From NCBI GenBank assembly GCA_900552905.1, contig USBR01000016.1, positions 1 to 19,750 of the forward strand: DNA of 19,750 nt, read 5' to 3'. Source of the stretch: an uncultured Succinatimonas sp. (GTDB lineage: Bacteria; Pseudomonadota; Gammaproteobacteria; Enterobacterales; Succinivibrionaceae). Below are positions 1 through 6,614 of the stretch, piece by piece (within the stretch, counting starts at the first letter, position 1; each line of letters begins with the position of its first letter). The notes under the pieces were generated by a model that saw only the letters and a list, made by a program, of their open reading frames with translations, had not been told where the DNA came from and made no database searches. A program made the translations under genes and the position numbers.

Positions 1-78
1 CGGACTTTTAATATTAGCGGATTGCCGTGTCATAAAAAACTTACAAAATCCGCGGAGCTACAAAAGGTCTGCTCTTAG
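1..78 (+). CDS. C-terminal tail of an unidentified gene (partial)
   Basis: The first forward frame is open from the window edge to a TAG at 76-78, giving a 25-residue basic tail that ends KVCS. A rho-independent terminator starts 12 bases after the stop, as expected for the end of a + strand gene. The fragment is too short to assign a family. A second forward frame is also open but runs through the terminator to about 117, so it is less likely. The base sequence beyond the window edge would settle it. Confidence 0.35.
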   Translation, partial: RTFNISGLPCHKKLTKSAELQKVCS

Positions 79-90
79 GGAATTTAAAGA

Positions 91-116
91 GGATCGGCAC
101 GCGCCGATCCTTTTTT
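91..116 (+). terminator. Rho-independent terminator, possibly bidirectional
   Basis: An 8-bp perfect stem (GGATCGGC/GCCGATCC) with a 4-base ACGC loop is followed by six T. It ends the + strand gene entering from the left. The complementary strand has only a weak T-rich tract (TCTTT), but the hairpin sits exactly at the end of the - strand gene that stops at 115, so it may serve both. Confidence 0.85.
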
Positions 117-1329
117 AATTGAGAAAGTGTGGATATTTAGAGATGAGATCAGCTAAAGCGGCATCTTCAGCGCTATTTTCATCCATAAGCTGTACTAAGG
201 ATGAGACCTCGCGACTAAAGGCTTCAATCTGCTGCTCTAAAGCTTTAGCTGTGAGATGGCGATAACGCTCTAATTCCGTATCGATAAGCGTAGCGCGGAA
301 ATTATCACCACGGCACAATAATAGCCAATTTTTAAAGAAAGCTGAGGCCTGAGGAATAGGGGCGACATCAAAGTGCGTCTCTGAGAGCGTGTGGTAGAGC
401 TTTTTATCGTAGCAATTAAGCTTAGCTCTAAAGCTCTCTTCTAAAGAGGTAAATTTCTCTTCAAAAAGATCAGAGATAGCATTACAGCCTAGAGCTAAAT
501 TCTCTAAAGCCTTATCTAAATTAAAGTCTAAACGGTGTTGACGCTCTGCAGTTAAGACAGCGGCAGGAGCAATCAGCGGTCCATCTTTAAGATCTAAAGT
601 CTCAATAACGCACTCTTGTCCTTGAAGTTTTACATATCTTAGGTATAAGCCCTTAAGTTCTAAAGGCATAATGAGATTAAGGGCGCCTGATCTATTAACT
701 AAAACCTGCGGCTTTTTAGCGGCAAGAGCCTGAGTGAGGGACTTTTTGACATCACCTAAACTTCTATGCATAAAGGCAAAGAGCTTAGGGGAGATATCAT
801 AAGCGCGCTGGGTTAAAAAGACTAAGGCCTCTAAGCGCGATGATAGCTGATGGCGGGAGAGTTCTCCTTTAAAGCCTAAAAGCTCTGCTGTCTTTAAAAG
901 ATTGGCGCTTAAATTTAATTTAGGCATCTCAAAGAGCTTTAAGGCTCTAAGGAGTGTACACAGATCTAAAAGCCGCATTTCATCTTTAAAAAAGCTCTCT
1001 TCTTTACATAAGCGCAATTGCATGGGCTCAAAGGTTTTTAAAGGACGCATGGACCAGAGCACTGTGAGATCTGATTTTAAGAGAAGTTCCTGAGCTTTTG
1101 TGTAGAAGTTAAATTCAGGTATTGCGTCTTTACATAAAAAGGGATTGAGCGCATTTAAAAAGCAATAGCGTGGTTGCGGCAGGACTCGCTCAGGGAGCCT
1201 ACAGTAGAGAGTTTTTAGGGGGGATGTAGGGCTGAGATCATTGCCATTGAAAAATGCCAAAGCCCCTAAACGTCCGGAGAGAGAATAAGGACTAATCTCC
1301 TCCGGAAGTAAAAATAAAGATCTAGGCAT
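115..1329 (-). CDS. Exonuclease I (SbcB)-like protein with degenerate active site
   Basis: This 404-residue protein reads as collinear with E. coli exonuclease I (475 aa), a DEDDh 3'-5' single-strand DNase, through the nuclease, SH3-like and C-terminal helical regions. Visible anchors are YC plus LPQP (residues 42-53, against YC...YLPQP), LLDL (120-123), RH at 159-160, SPKLF (180-184, against QPRLF), GPLIAP (250-255, against CPVLAQ) and the C-terminal helices. The catalytic acids do not survive by eye: the DxE motif becomes PEE (9-11), the D108 region has no matching Asp, and D186 is replaced by R165. Glu11 and His160 may remain. It is therefore probably not an active nuclease and may bind DNA or a partner. 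The start overlaps the DUF4250 stop by one base (TAATG), so it is the last gene of the purT operon. The homology was read from memory; the fold call is moderately sure and the loss of activity is inferred. Confidence 0.65.
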   Translation of the reverse strand: MPRSLFLLPEEISPYSLSGRLGALAFFNGNDLSPTSPLKTLYCRLPERVLPQPRYCFLNALNPFLCKDAIPEFNFYTKAQELLLKSDLTVLWSMRPLKTFEPMQLRLCKEESFFKDEMRLLDLCTLLRALKLFEMPKLNLSANLLKTAELLGFKGELSRHQLSSRLEALVFLTQRAYDISPKLFAFMHRSLGDVKKSLTQALAAKKPQVLVNRSGALNLIMPLELKGLYLRYVKLQGQECVIETLDLKDGPLIAPAAVLTAERQHRLDFNLDKALENLALGCNAISDLFEEKFTSLEESFRAKLNCYDKKLYHTLSETHFDVAPIPQASAFFKNWLLLCRGDNFRATLIDTELERYRHLTAKALEQQIEAFSREVSSLVQLMDENSAEDAALADLISKYPHFLN

Positions 1330-1520
1330 TATCTAAACTGACGCTGATCTTCATTATAGCTAAAGCCCGTGTCAGCTAGGCGCTTAATCAAGGCTTCTTT
1401 GTCGATCTCCTCACTTTTGCAGAGATCGTCTAAAGACGAATATTGATCACGCAGACGCATATTGACCGCGGAGAGGAGAATAAAGGGATCCATATTCTCA
1501 AAATTAGTCAAAGCGGCCAT
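1329..1520 (-). CDS. DUF4250 small protein
   Basis: A 63-residue acidic protein of unknown function. It shows the DUF4250 pattern: a hydrophobic opening DPFILLSAVNMRLRD (residues 11-25), then YSSLDDLC (27-34), a helix with KEALIKRL (41-48), and the closing GFSYNEDQRQF. The length fits the family, so it is complete. It has no signal peptide or membrane segment and is likely a small cytoplasmic helical protein. An AAGGA sits six bases before the ATG, inside the end of purT, and only two bases separate it from the purT stop. Its own stop overlaps the next start (TAATG). The tight packing suggests co-translation with the exonuclease-I-like protein, possibly as partners. That partnership is inference. 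Confidence 0.8.
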   Translation of the reverse strand: MAALTNFENMDPFILLSAVNMRLRDQYSSLDDLCKSEEIDKEALIKRLADTGFSYNEDQRQFR

Positions 1521-1522
1521 GA

Positions 1523-2725
1523 TTAGTCCTTAGTAACAGTGATCTTAAGCATAGAGCGCATCTTCTTGACGTTCTCGATGGCATCCTCTAATTTGTCTTC
1601 GCGGCATAAGCAGACGCCCATACGACGCTCACCGTGGATTTCAGGCTTGCCAAAGATACGGATCTGCGATGACGGAGTTACAGCTAAAGCCTCATTGAGA
1701 CCATCGAAGGTCACACGGTTACCATCACCCTCAGGGAGGACGGCAGCTGAGGCAGACGGTCCAATAAAGGTGATCTTGCCAATAGGCAGGCCTAAGAGGG
1801 CACGGACGTGCAGGGCAAATTCAGATTGATCTTGTGAGATCATAGTGACCATGCCGGTATCGTGCGGACGCGGTGATAGCTCTGAGAAGATGACCTTATT
1901 GCCGGAGATAAAGAGTTCGACACCGAAGATACCATAACCACCAAGACCACGGACTACCGCAGAGGCAATGCGCTTGCACTCTAATAAGATCTCGTCAGTT
2001 AAAGGTTCAGGCTGCCAGGACTCGTGATAATCACCGCTGACTTGATGGTGACCTACAGGCTCGCAGAAATGAATGCCGTCAACAGCACTTACAGTTAAAA
2101 GGGTAATTTCACGATCGAATTTGACAAAGCCCTCGACAATGACGCGGTCTTTGCCGCCACGGCCGTTTTCACAGGCAAGCTTGAAGCTATTGGCAATATC
2201 CTCAGCGCTCTTTAAGAGGCTCTGTCCCTTACCTGAGGAGCTCATGACCGGCTTCATAATGCACGGGAAGCCGACCTTGTGGATATTCTCTTCGATCTCT
2301 TCAACAGAGGAGGCGAAGAAATAGGAAGAAGTCGGAAGATTGAGCTCTTCGGCTGCGAGAGTACGGATAGCCTCACGGTTCATGGTGACGAAAGCGGCAT
2401 GGGCTGACGGCACTACATTAAAGCCTTCTTGCTCTAATTTCTCTAAAACTTCAGTGGCGATGGCTTCGATCTCAGGAATGATGTAGTCAGGATTGACCTG
2501 GCGGATCAGTTTTTCCAGGGCAATTGGATCGCGCATATCGATTACAGCATGCTGCTGAGCCACACTCATGGCCGGAGCATTAGGATAGCGGTCACAGGCG
2601 ATAATATTGACACCATAACGAATAAGCTCGATGGCGACCTCTTTGCCAAGCTCACCGGATCCTAAGAGAAGGGCAGTGGTACCCTGCTTTTGGTAATCGG
2701 TAGTAATTGCAGTTGACACAGACAT
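1523..2725 (-). CDS. purT: Formate-dependent phosphoribosylglycinamide formyltransferase (GAR transformylase 2)
   Basis: PurT makes formyl-GAR from GAR, formate and ATP, the folate-independent route for the third step of purine synthesis. The protein is 400 aa against about 392 in E. coli and aligns along its whole length. The N-terminal nucleotide fold carries LLGSGELGKE (20-29). The ATP-grasp domain has the SSSGKGQS loop (162-169) and the Mg-ATP ligands E270 (FGVELF) and E282 in SELSPRPHDTG. The ATG is preceded by GAGGAA at good spacing and a TATAAT box further upstream. Formate use suits an anaerobe that produces formate. It leads a - strand operon with DUF4250 and the exonuclease-I-like gene. 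No PurR operator was seen upstream. Confidence 0.97.
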   Translation of the reverse strand: MSVSTAITTDYQKQGTTALLLGSGELGKEVAIELIRYGVNIIACDRYPNAPAMSVAQQHAVIDMRDPIALEKLIRQVNPDYIIPEIEAIATEVLEKLEQEGFNVVPSAHAAFVTMNREAIRTLAAEELNLPTSSYFFASSVEEIEENIHKVGFPCIMKPVMSSSGKGQSLLKSAEDIANSFKLACENGRGGKDRVIVEGFVKFDREITLLTVSAVDGIHFCEPVGHHQVSGDYHESWQPEPLTDEILLECKRIASAVVRGLGGYGIFGVELFISGNKVIFSELSPRPHDTGMVTMISQDQSEFALHVRALLGLPIGKITFIGPSASAAVLPEGDGNRVTFDGLNEALAVTPSSQIRIFGKPEIHGERRMGVCLCREDKLEDAIENVKKMRSMLKITVTKD

Positions 2726-2756
2726 AATAATTCCTCGATTAAGTTAAATCGCCTCT

Positions 2757-2762
2757 ATTATA
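2757..2762 (-). promoter_or_regulatory. -10 box of the purT operon promoter
   Basis: A perfect TATAAT on the - strand lies 31 bases upstream of the purT ATG. TG directly precedes it, one base closer than in a standard extended -10. No convincing -35 hexamer is visible at 16-18 bases. The GAGGAA ribosome binding site lies between this box and the ATG (2731-2736). Confidence 0.6.
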
Positions 2763-2970
2763 CATTTTTTTGTCGAAAGCTAATCCTTATAGTGTTTATC
2801 TAGGCGCGATATTGATACTAAGGGAACATTTTTCTTAAAATTTGATAGCAAGATCTTGATTTTCTTTGAGGATTTTTAATACCTGAGCCGGTCTTTTTTG
2901 AGGCATTTGCGTTAAAATTGATAAAATTTCTGCACAAAATGACCTTTAGATCATAAAACAAGGAGCTTGT

Positions 2971-4095
2971 ATGCGAATTTTAGCCGATGCGGCCTTACCT
3001 AATGCTAAAGAAGTTTTCTCACAATATGGCGAGGTAATTTTAAAGGCAGGGCGTCAGATTGAAGATCGGGATTTAGAGGATATCGATGCCTTAATTATCC
3101 GTTCAGTCACTAAGGTCAATAAAGAGCTTTTGACTTATGCCTCAAAGCTTAAATTTGTCGGCACCGCTACGGCAGGTACTGATCATGTCGACTGTGAGCT
3201 CCTAGATGAGAGGGGTATTGCCTTTGATAATGCCCCTGGCTCAAATTGCGAGAGTGTTGGCGATTATATTCTCTCGACACTCTTAGTTCTAGCACAGCGC
3301 TATAGCTTTGATTTTGCAGGTAAGAGCATTGGTATTATCGGTTGCGGTCATACCGGTTCACAGGTTTTCAATAAAGCAAAGGCTTTGGGTTTAAATATTG
3401 TCAAAAACGATCCGCCGCGCTTTAGAAATGGCGATCTTAGCTGCCAAGGTACGCTTGATGAGGCCTTAGCTTGCGATATCGTCACCTTCCATGTGCCGCT
3501 ACAAAAAGAGGGTATTGATAAGACCTATCATCTGCTCAATAAAGAGCGCATTGAGGCTTTAAAGCCTGGTACTTTGGTCATCAATGCTTCGCGCGGTCCT
3601 GTTATGGACAATGAGGCTATGTATGAATTTTTAAAATCAGGGCACGATCTTAAGGTGTGGTGCGATGTCTTTGAAGGTGAGCCTGAGATTAAGGTGCGGG
3701 AATTGATACCATATCTGCAAGGAGCTACAGCTCATATTGCAGGCTACTCCTATGAGTCAAAGCGCCGCGCTTCTGTGATGCTCGCCTCTTCTATGTCTAA
3801 GCTTTTACATTTAGAGGCCCCTAAGCCTTATAAGATGCCCACCCCTGAGCTTCAAGCTCTAGATATAGGCAAGATCGAGACTTTAGATTTAAATCTAATC
3901 AATCGCTTAGTCTTTAGTGTCTATGATGTGAGAGCTGATGCGTATCTCTTTAAAAACAGCTGTGTCGATGGCAAGAGCTTTGATAAGTTGCGCGTCAATT
4001 ATCGTGAACGTCGTGAGATGAGCTCTTTAACTTTACATAATGTGCCAAAGGCCTTTAAAGAGCGCTTAGCACTTTTAGGTTTTACTCTTGCCTAA
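2971..4095 (+). CDS. pdxB: Erythronate-4-phosphate dehydrogenase
   Basis: PdxB oxidises 4-phospho-D-erythronate in the DXP-dependent vitamin B6 pathway. The 374-aa protein aligns over its whole length with E. coli PdxB (378 aa). It shows the early RSVTKVN and FVGTATAGTDHVD blocks (44-74), the NAD-binding GIIGCGHTGS loop (121-130) and the 2-hydroxyacid dehydrogenase triad R208, E237 and H255 (in NASRGP, EGEPE and AHIAGYS). The C-terminal PdxB-specific dimer domain includes YDVRAD and FDKLRVNYRERREMSSL. The ATG has a strong AAGGAG five bases upstream. It is a single gene between purT (divergent) and a bidirectional terminator. No clear promoter hexamers were found in the 245-bp gap upstream. 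Confidence 0.96.
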   Translation: MRILADAALPNAKEVFSQYGEVILKAGRQIEDRDLEDIDALIIRSVTKVNKELLTYASKLKFVGTATAGTDHVDCELLDERGIAFDNAPGSNCESVGDYILSTLLVLAQRYSFDFAGKSIGIIGCGHTGSQVFNKAKALGLNIVKNDPPRFRNGDLSCQGTLDEALACDIVTFHVPLQKEGIDKTYHLLNKERIEALKPGTLVINASRGPVMDNEAMYEFLKSGHDLKVWCDVFEGEPEIKVRELIPYLQGATAHIAGYSYESKRRASVMLASSMSKLLHLEAPKPYKMPTPELQALDIGKIETLDLNLINRLVFSVYDVRADAYLFKNSCVDGKSFDKLRVNYRERREMSSLTLHNVPKAFKERLALLGFTLA

Positions 4096-4127
4096 AAAAA
4101 TGGGGGAGTTTAAACTCCCCATTTTTT
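4094..4127. terminator. Bidirectional rho-independent terminator between pdxB and rsxE
   Basis: An 18-base perfect palindrome (4103-4120, GGGGAGTTT/AAACTCCCC) is flanked by seven A on the left and six T on the right. Each strand therefore reads a GC-rich hairpin followed by a T tract. It lies between the convergent 3' ends of pdxB and rsxE and serves both. Confidence 0.92.
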
Positions 4128-4128
4128 A

Positions 4129-4866
4129 TCAATAGCGCACGGAATCTATCTTAAGGCTATTTTCAAGCTTAGAGCGTTTATGCTCAGAATAGGCATTTTT
4201 AAGCGCAATCAATATGGCTAAAACAAAGAAGCCTCCTGGCGGTAAAATGCCGATGAGCAAGGTGTAATCAGAGGCTAAAATCTGACACTCTAAGCTTTTA
4301 CCCACCTCGCCTAAAAGCGAGCTTGCGCCTGCAAACCATGTACCATTACCGATAATCTCGCGAATTGAGCCTAGGGCAAATAAAACTAAGCCAAAGCCTA
4401 AGCCTGAGCCTGCGGCATCAAAGAAAGATCTCAAAGGATTATTGCGACCGGCAAAGGCCTCAGCACGGCCCATAATGACGCAGTTTGTCACAATTAATGC
4501 CAAATAAATACCTAAGCTTTCATAGAGATCGGGAAAATAAGCTTCCACATAAAAGCGCACTACGGTAACTAAGGTGGCGATGAGCACTACATAGAGGGGA
4601 ATGCGCACCTCACGGAAAATACATTTGCGCAAAATTGAGATCACCACTGAAGAGCAAATGACCACCAGTAAGGTAGCTAAAGCTAAACCTAGGGCATTGA
4701 CAGCTGAGGTTGTGACCGCAAGTAAGGGGCATAGACCTAAAAGCTGACAGAGACCGGGGTTATTTGACCATAAGCCCTTTAAAAAGATGCTGATGAGACC
4801 ATCGGGCTTAGGCTTAATGTCAGAGGCAGTGACGCCTGTTACTGTTTTTAAATCGTTCTTAGTCAT
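4129..4866 (-). CDS. rsxE: Rnf/Rsx electron transport complex subunit E
   Basis: An integral membrane subunit of the Rnf (Rsx) complex, 245 aa against about 231 in E. coli, with an extra hydrophilic N-terminus of about 15 residues. It has about six hydrophobic helices. The conserved motifs are NNPGLCQLLGLCPLLAV (35-51) and TNCVIMGRAEAFA (127-139). Cys46 and Cys129 correspond to the cysteines that, with their RsxA counterparts, hold an Fe-S centre inside the membrane. RsxE and RsxA are homologous and sit as an inverted pair. It is the last gene of the operon, 11 bases after rsxG, with AGGA as a modest ribosome binding site. In E. coli the next gene is nth; here a terminator follows and nth is elsewhere. 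Confidence 0.96.
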   Translation of the reverse strand: MTKNDLKTVTGVTASDIKPKPDGLISIFLKGLWSNNPGLCQLLGLCPLLAVTTSAVNALGLALATLLVVICSSVVISILRKCIFREVRIPLYVVLIATLVTVVRFYVEAYFPDLYESLGIYLALIVTNCVIMGRAEAFAGRNNPLRSFFDAAGSGLGFGLVLFALGSIREIIGNGTWFAGASSLLGEVGKSLECQILASDYTLLIGILPPGGFFVLAILIALKNAYSEHKRSKLENSLKIDSVRY

Positions 4867-4877
4867 AAAGCTTATTC

Positions 4878-5513
4878 CTAATTATCAGCACAGCTTTTAA
4901 GAGATGCTATAGAGGTTTTATTTAAAGCCTTCAGGGCATCAGAGGTTGCGAGGACCACGGCGCGTGAGGTGACGGTAGAACCGGTAATATAATCAAAGTC
5001 ACCGCCAAATTTCTTTACATCCCATTTAGCATTATCAAGATTTTTGCCATTGAGCATATCTAAGAAATTACCATGAGCTCTATCGACCTTATCGCCTAAA
5101 CCCGGGGTTTCTAAGGAAAATTGAATATCGGTGCGATAGACATTTTTATCCTTATCAAACCCGGCGATGAGCACGAGCGGATTTGAATAACCACGGGAAG
5201 TTGAATAGGTCATGATATAGGCCACAATGTCGTCATTTTTAGTGGCAGTATATAGGCGCATATTCTGACCTATGAGCTTATCGGAAATGATATGGCATTT
5301 ATACGCCACATCAGATCCCTGAGCTTCAGGCGGTAACAGTTTTTCAAACTTAGAGGCCATTTTGTCAGCTTGTACCTTATCGATAAGCTGCTGTGTACTC
5401 TCTTGTGTATGTAAAACCGCTACAATGCAGAGAGTTCCGATAGAGGCTAAGGTCAGGCCACTTAAAAGCGCTCTTACAAATTTATTAGGCTTCTTTTTAT
5501 TTGCAGTTGCCAT
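4878..5513 (-). CDS. rsxG: Rnf/Rsx electron transport complex subunit G (FMN protein)
   Basis: RsxG is a periplasm-facing flavoprotein anchored by one N-terminal helix (about residues 14-35). It carries FMN linked by a phosphoester bond to a Thr, installed by ApbE. The 211-aa length is normal. The family motif ETPGLGDK (135-142) is intact. The flavinylation site reads DYITGSTVTSRAV (174-186), so Thr180 is the likely FMN carrier. The usual (S/T)GAT motif is here TGST, with Ala replaced by Ser. The start is two bases after the rsxD stop. The C-terminal helix continues with a conserved run of Ala and Leu residues, as in other members. Confidence 0.95.
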   Translation of the reverse strand: MATANKKKPNKFVRALLSGLTLASIGTLCIVAVLHTQESTQQLIDKVQADKMASKFEKLLPPEAQGSDVAYKCHIISDKLIGQNMRLYTATKNDDIVAYIMTYSTSRGYSNPLVLIAGFDKDKNVYRTDIQFSLETPGLGDKVDRAHGNFLDMLNGKNLDNAKWDVKKFGGDFDYITGSTVTSRAVVLATSDALKALNKTSIASLKSCADN

Positions 5514-5515
5514 CT

Positions 5516-6613
5516 TTATAGACCTCCCTTACGGAAACCATAACCATAAGCGCGACGACGGGTGAGTACATCGATGAGTGGGGCTGAGGCATTTGCTAGT
5601 AATACAGCAAAGGCCACGGCATCACTATAGGAGCCAAAGGCGCGAATGAGTACGATTAAAAAGGCGCAGAGAATGGCAAAGACAATACGACCCTTAGCGG
5701 TGCCGGCATTAGTAACCGGATCGGTAATGATATAGAAAGCTCCAAGCATGGTACCGCCTAAAAGTAACTGTACATCAAGGCCTAATACTAAGTTAGGGAA
5801 GAGGTATTGTCCTAAAAGCACAAAGAGTCCTAGAGCGATAAAGAAACTTACCACCATACGTAAAAAGATAATTCTAAAGGCAAGCAGTACTAAGCCCCCA
5901 AGAGCATAGGCTAGGGCTAAATAGAGATAACCTACCTCATTGCCATCGTGATAATTAACCTGAGTTAAAGACTGCATCTGTCCTGATTTACGGGCAGTCT
6001 TTGTGCTTTCAAGCCAGGTTGCGCCGGAAAGTCCATCGGGATTTTCGTTTAAAGTTAAGATCTCATCGTGAATGGCAAGCGGATCGCCATGTGCAAAAAT
6101 CACCTCAAAAGTCGAGCTTACGGAGGCGACTGTATAGGCCTGAGGAGCGGGCGCTATATAGGTATTAAAGACAAAGGACGGAGCTGAGACTAATAGGAAG
6201 ACAAAGCCGGCCATAGCAGGATTGAAGATATTCATGCCTAAGCCACCAAAGCATTCTTTGACAATTAATATTGCAAAGGCGGTGACGATCATGGTCAGAT
6301 AAAAGGGTAATAAAGGCGGCAGTGTCAAGGCTAAAAGTAGCGCTGTGACAAGATAGGAGAGATCGCCTATAGACTTATAGAGGCTACGCTTACGCAAAAA
6401 GCCTACTAGAAGCTGACAGACTAAGGCGGTAGTGCCTGAGATTAAAAATTGCCATAAAAGCCCTGTGCCAAAGAAATAGACCGAAACGGCGACTGCCGGT
6501 ACTAAGGACAGCAAGGTTAGGGCCATGATCTTAGGCGTACTCAAAGGCGAGTGCAGATGCGGCGCCGGGGCGGTGGCGAGATTATTCTTTATAGAGTTAG
6601 AGTTACTATTCAT
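5516..6613 (-). CDS. rsxD: Rnf/Rsx electron transport complex subunit D (FMN membrane subunit)
   Basis: A polytopic inner-membrane subunit of the Rnf ion pump, 365 aa. It has two clusters of hydrophobic helices (about 29-150 and 230-355) with a periplasmic loop between them. That loop carries SGAT (196-199), and Thr199 matches the covalently flavinylated Thr of RnfD. Other family marks are LTLPPLLPFY (96-105), GGLGMNIFNPAMAG (123-136) and the TDPVTNAG segment near 295. Gaps are one base after rsxC and two bases before rsxG, so translation is probably coupled. The N-terminal 25 residues are Asn/Ser/Pro-rich and poorly conserved, so the exact start is less sure than the family. Confidence 0.96.
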   Translation of the reverse strand: MNSNSNSIKNNLATAPAPHLHSPLSTPKIMALTLLSLVPAVAVSVYFFGTGLLWQFLISGTTALVCQLLVGFLRKRSLYKSIGDLSYLVTALLLALTLPPLLPFYLTMIVTAFAILIVKECFGGLGMNIFNPAMAGFVFLLVSAPSFVFNTYIAPAPQAYTVASVSSTFEVIFAHGDPLAIHDEILTLNENPDGLSGATWLESTKTARKSGQMQSLTQVNYHDGNEVGYLYLALAYALGGLVLLAFRIIFLRMVVSFFIALGLFVLLGQYLFPNLVLGLDVQLLLGGTMLGAFYIITDPVTNAGTAKGRIVFAILCAFLIVLIRAFGSYSDAVAFAVLLANASAPLIDVLTRRRAYGYGFRKGGL

Positions 6614-6614
6614 C

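Noticed and set aside
1539..1829. Forward-strand ORFs across purT, rsxC, rsxA and the CobS-like gene
   Set aside because: They are frames opposite clearly homologous genes, have no ribosome binding sites and show no recognisable protein family.
2726..2970. PurR operator or purine riboswitch before purT
   Set aside because: No ACGCAAACGTTTGCGT-like palindrome and no conserved aptamer core were found; a short TTTGCGTT alone is not enough.
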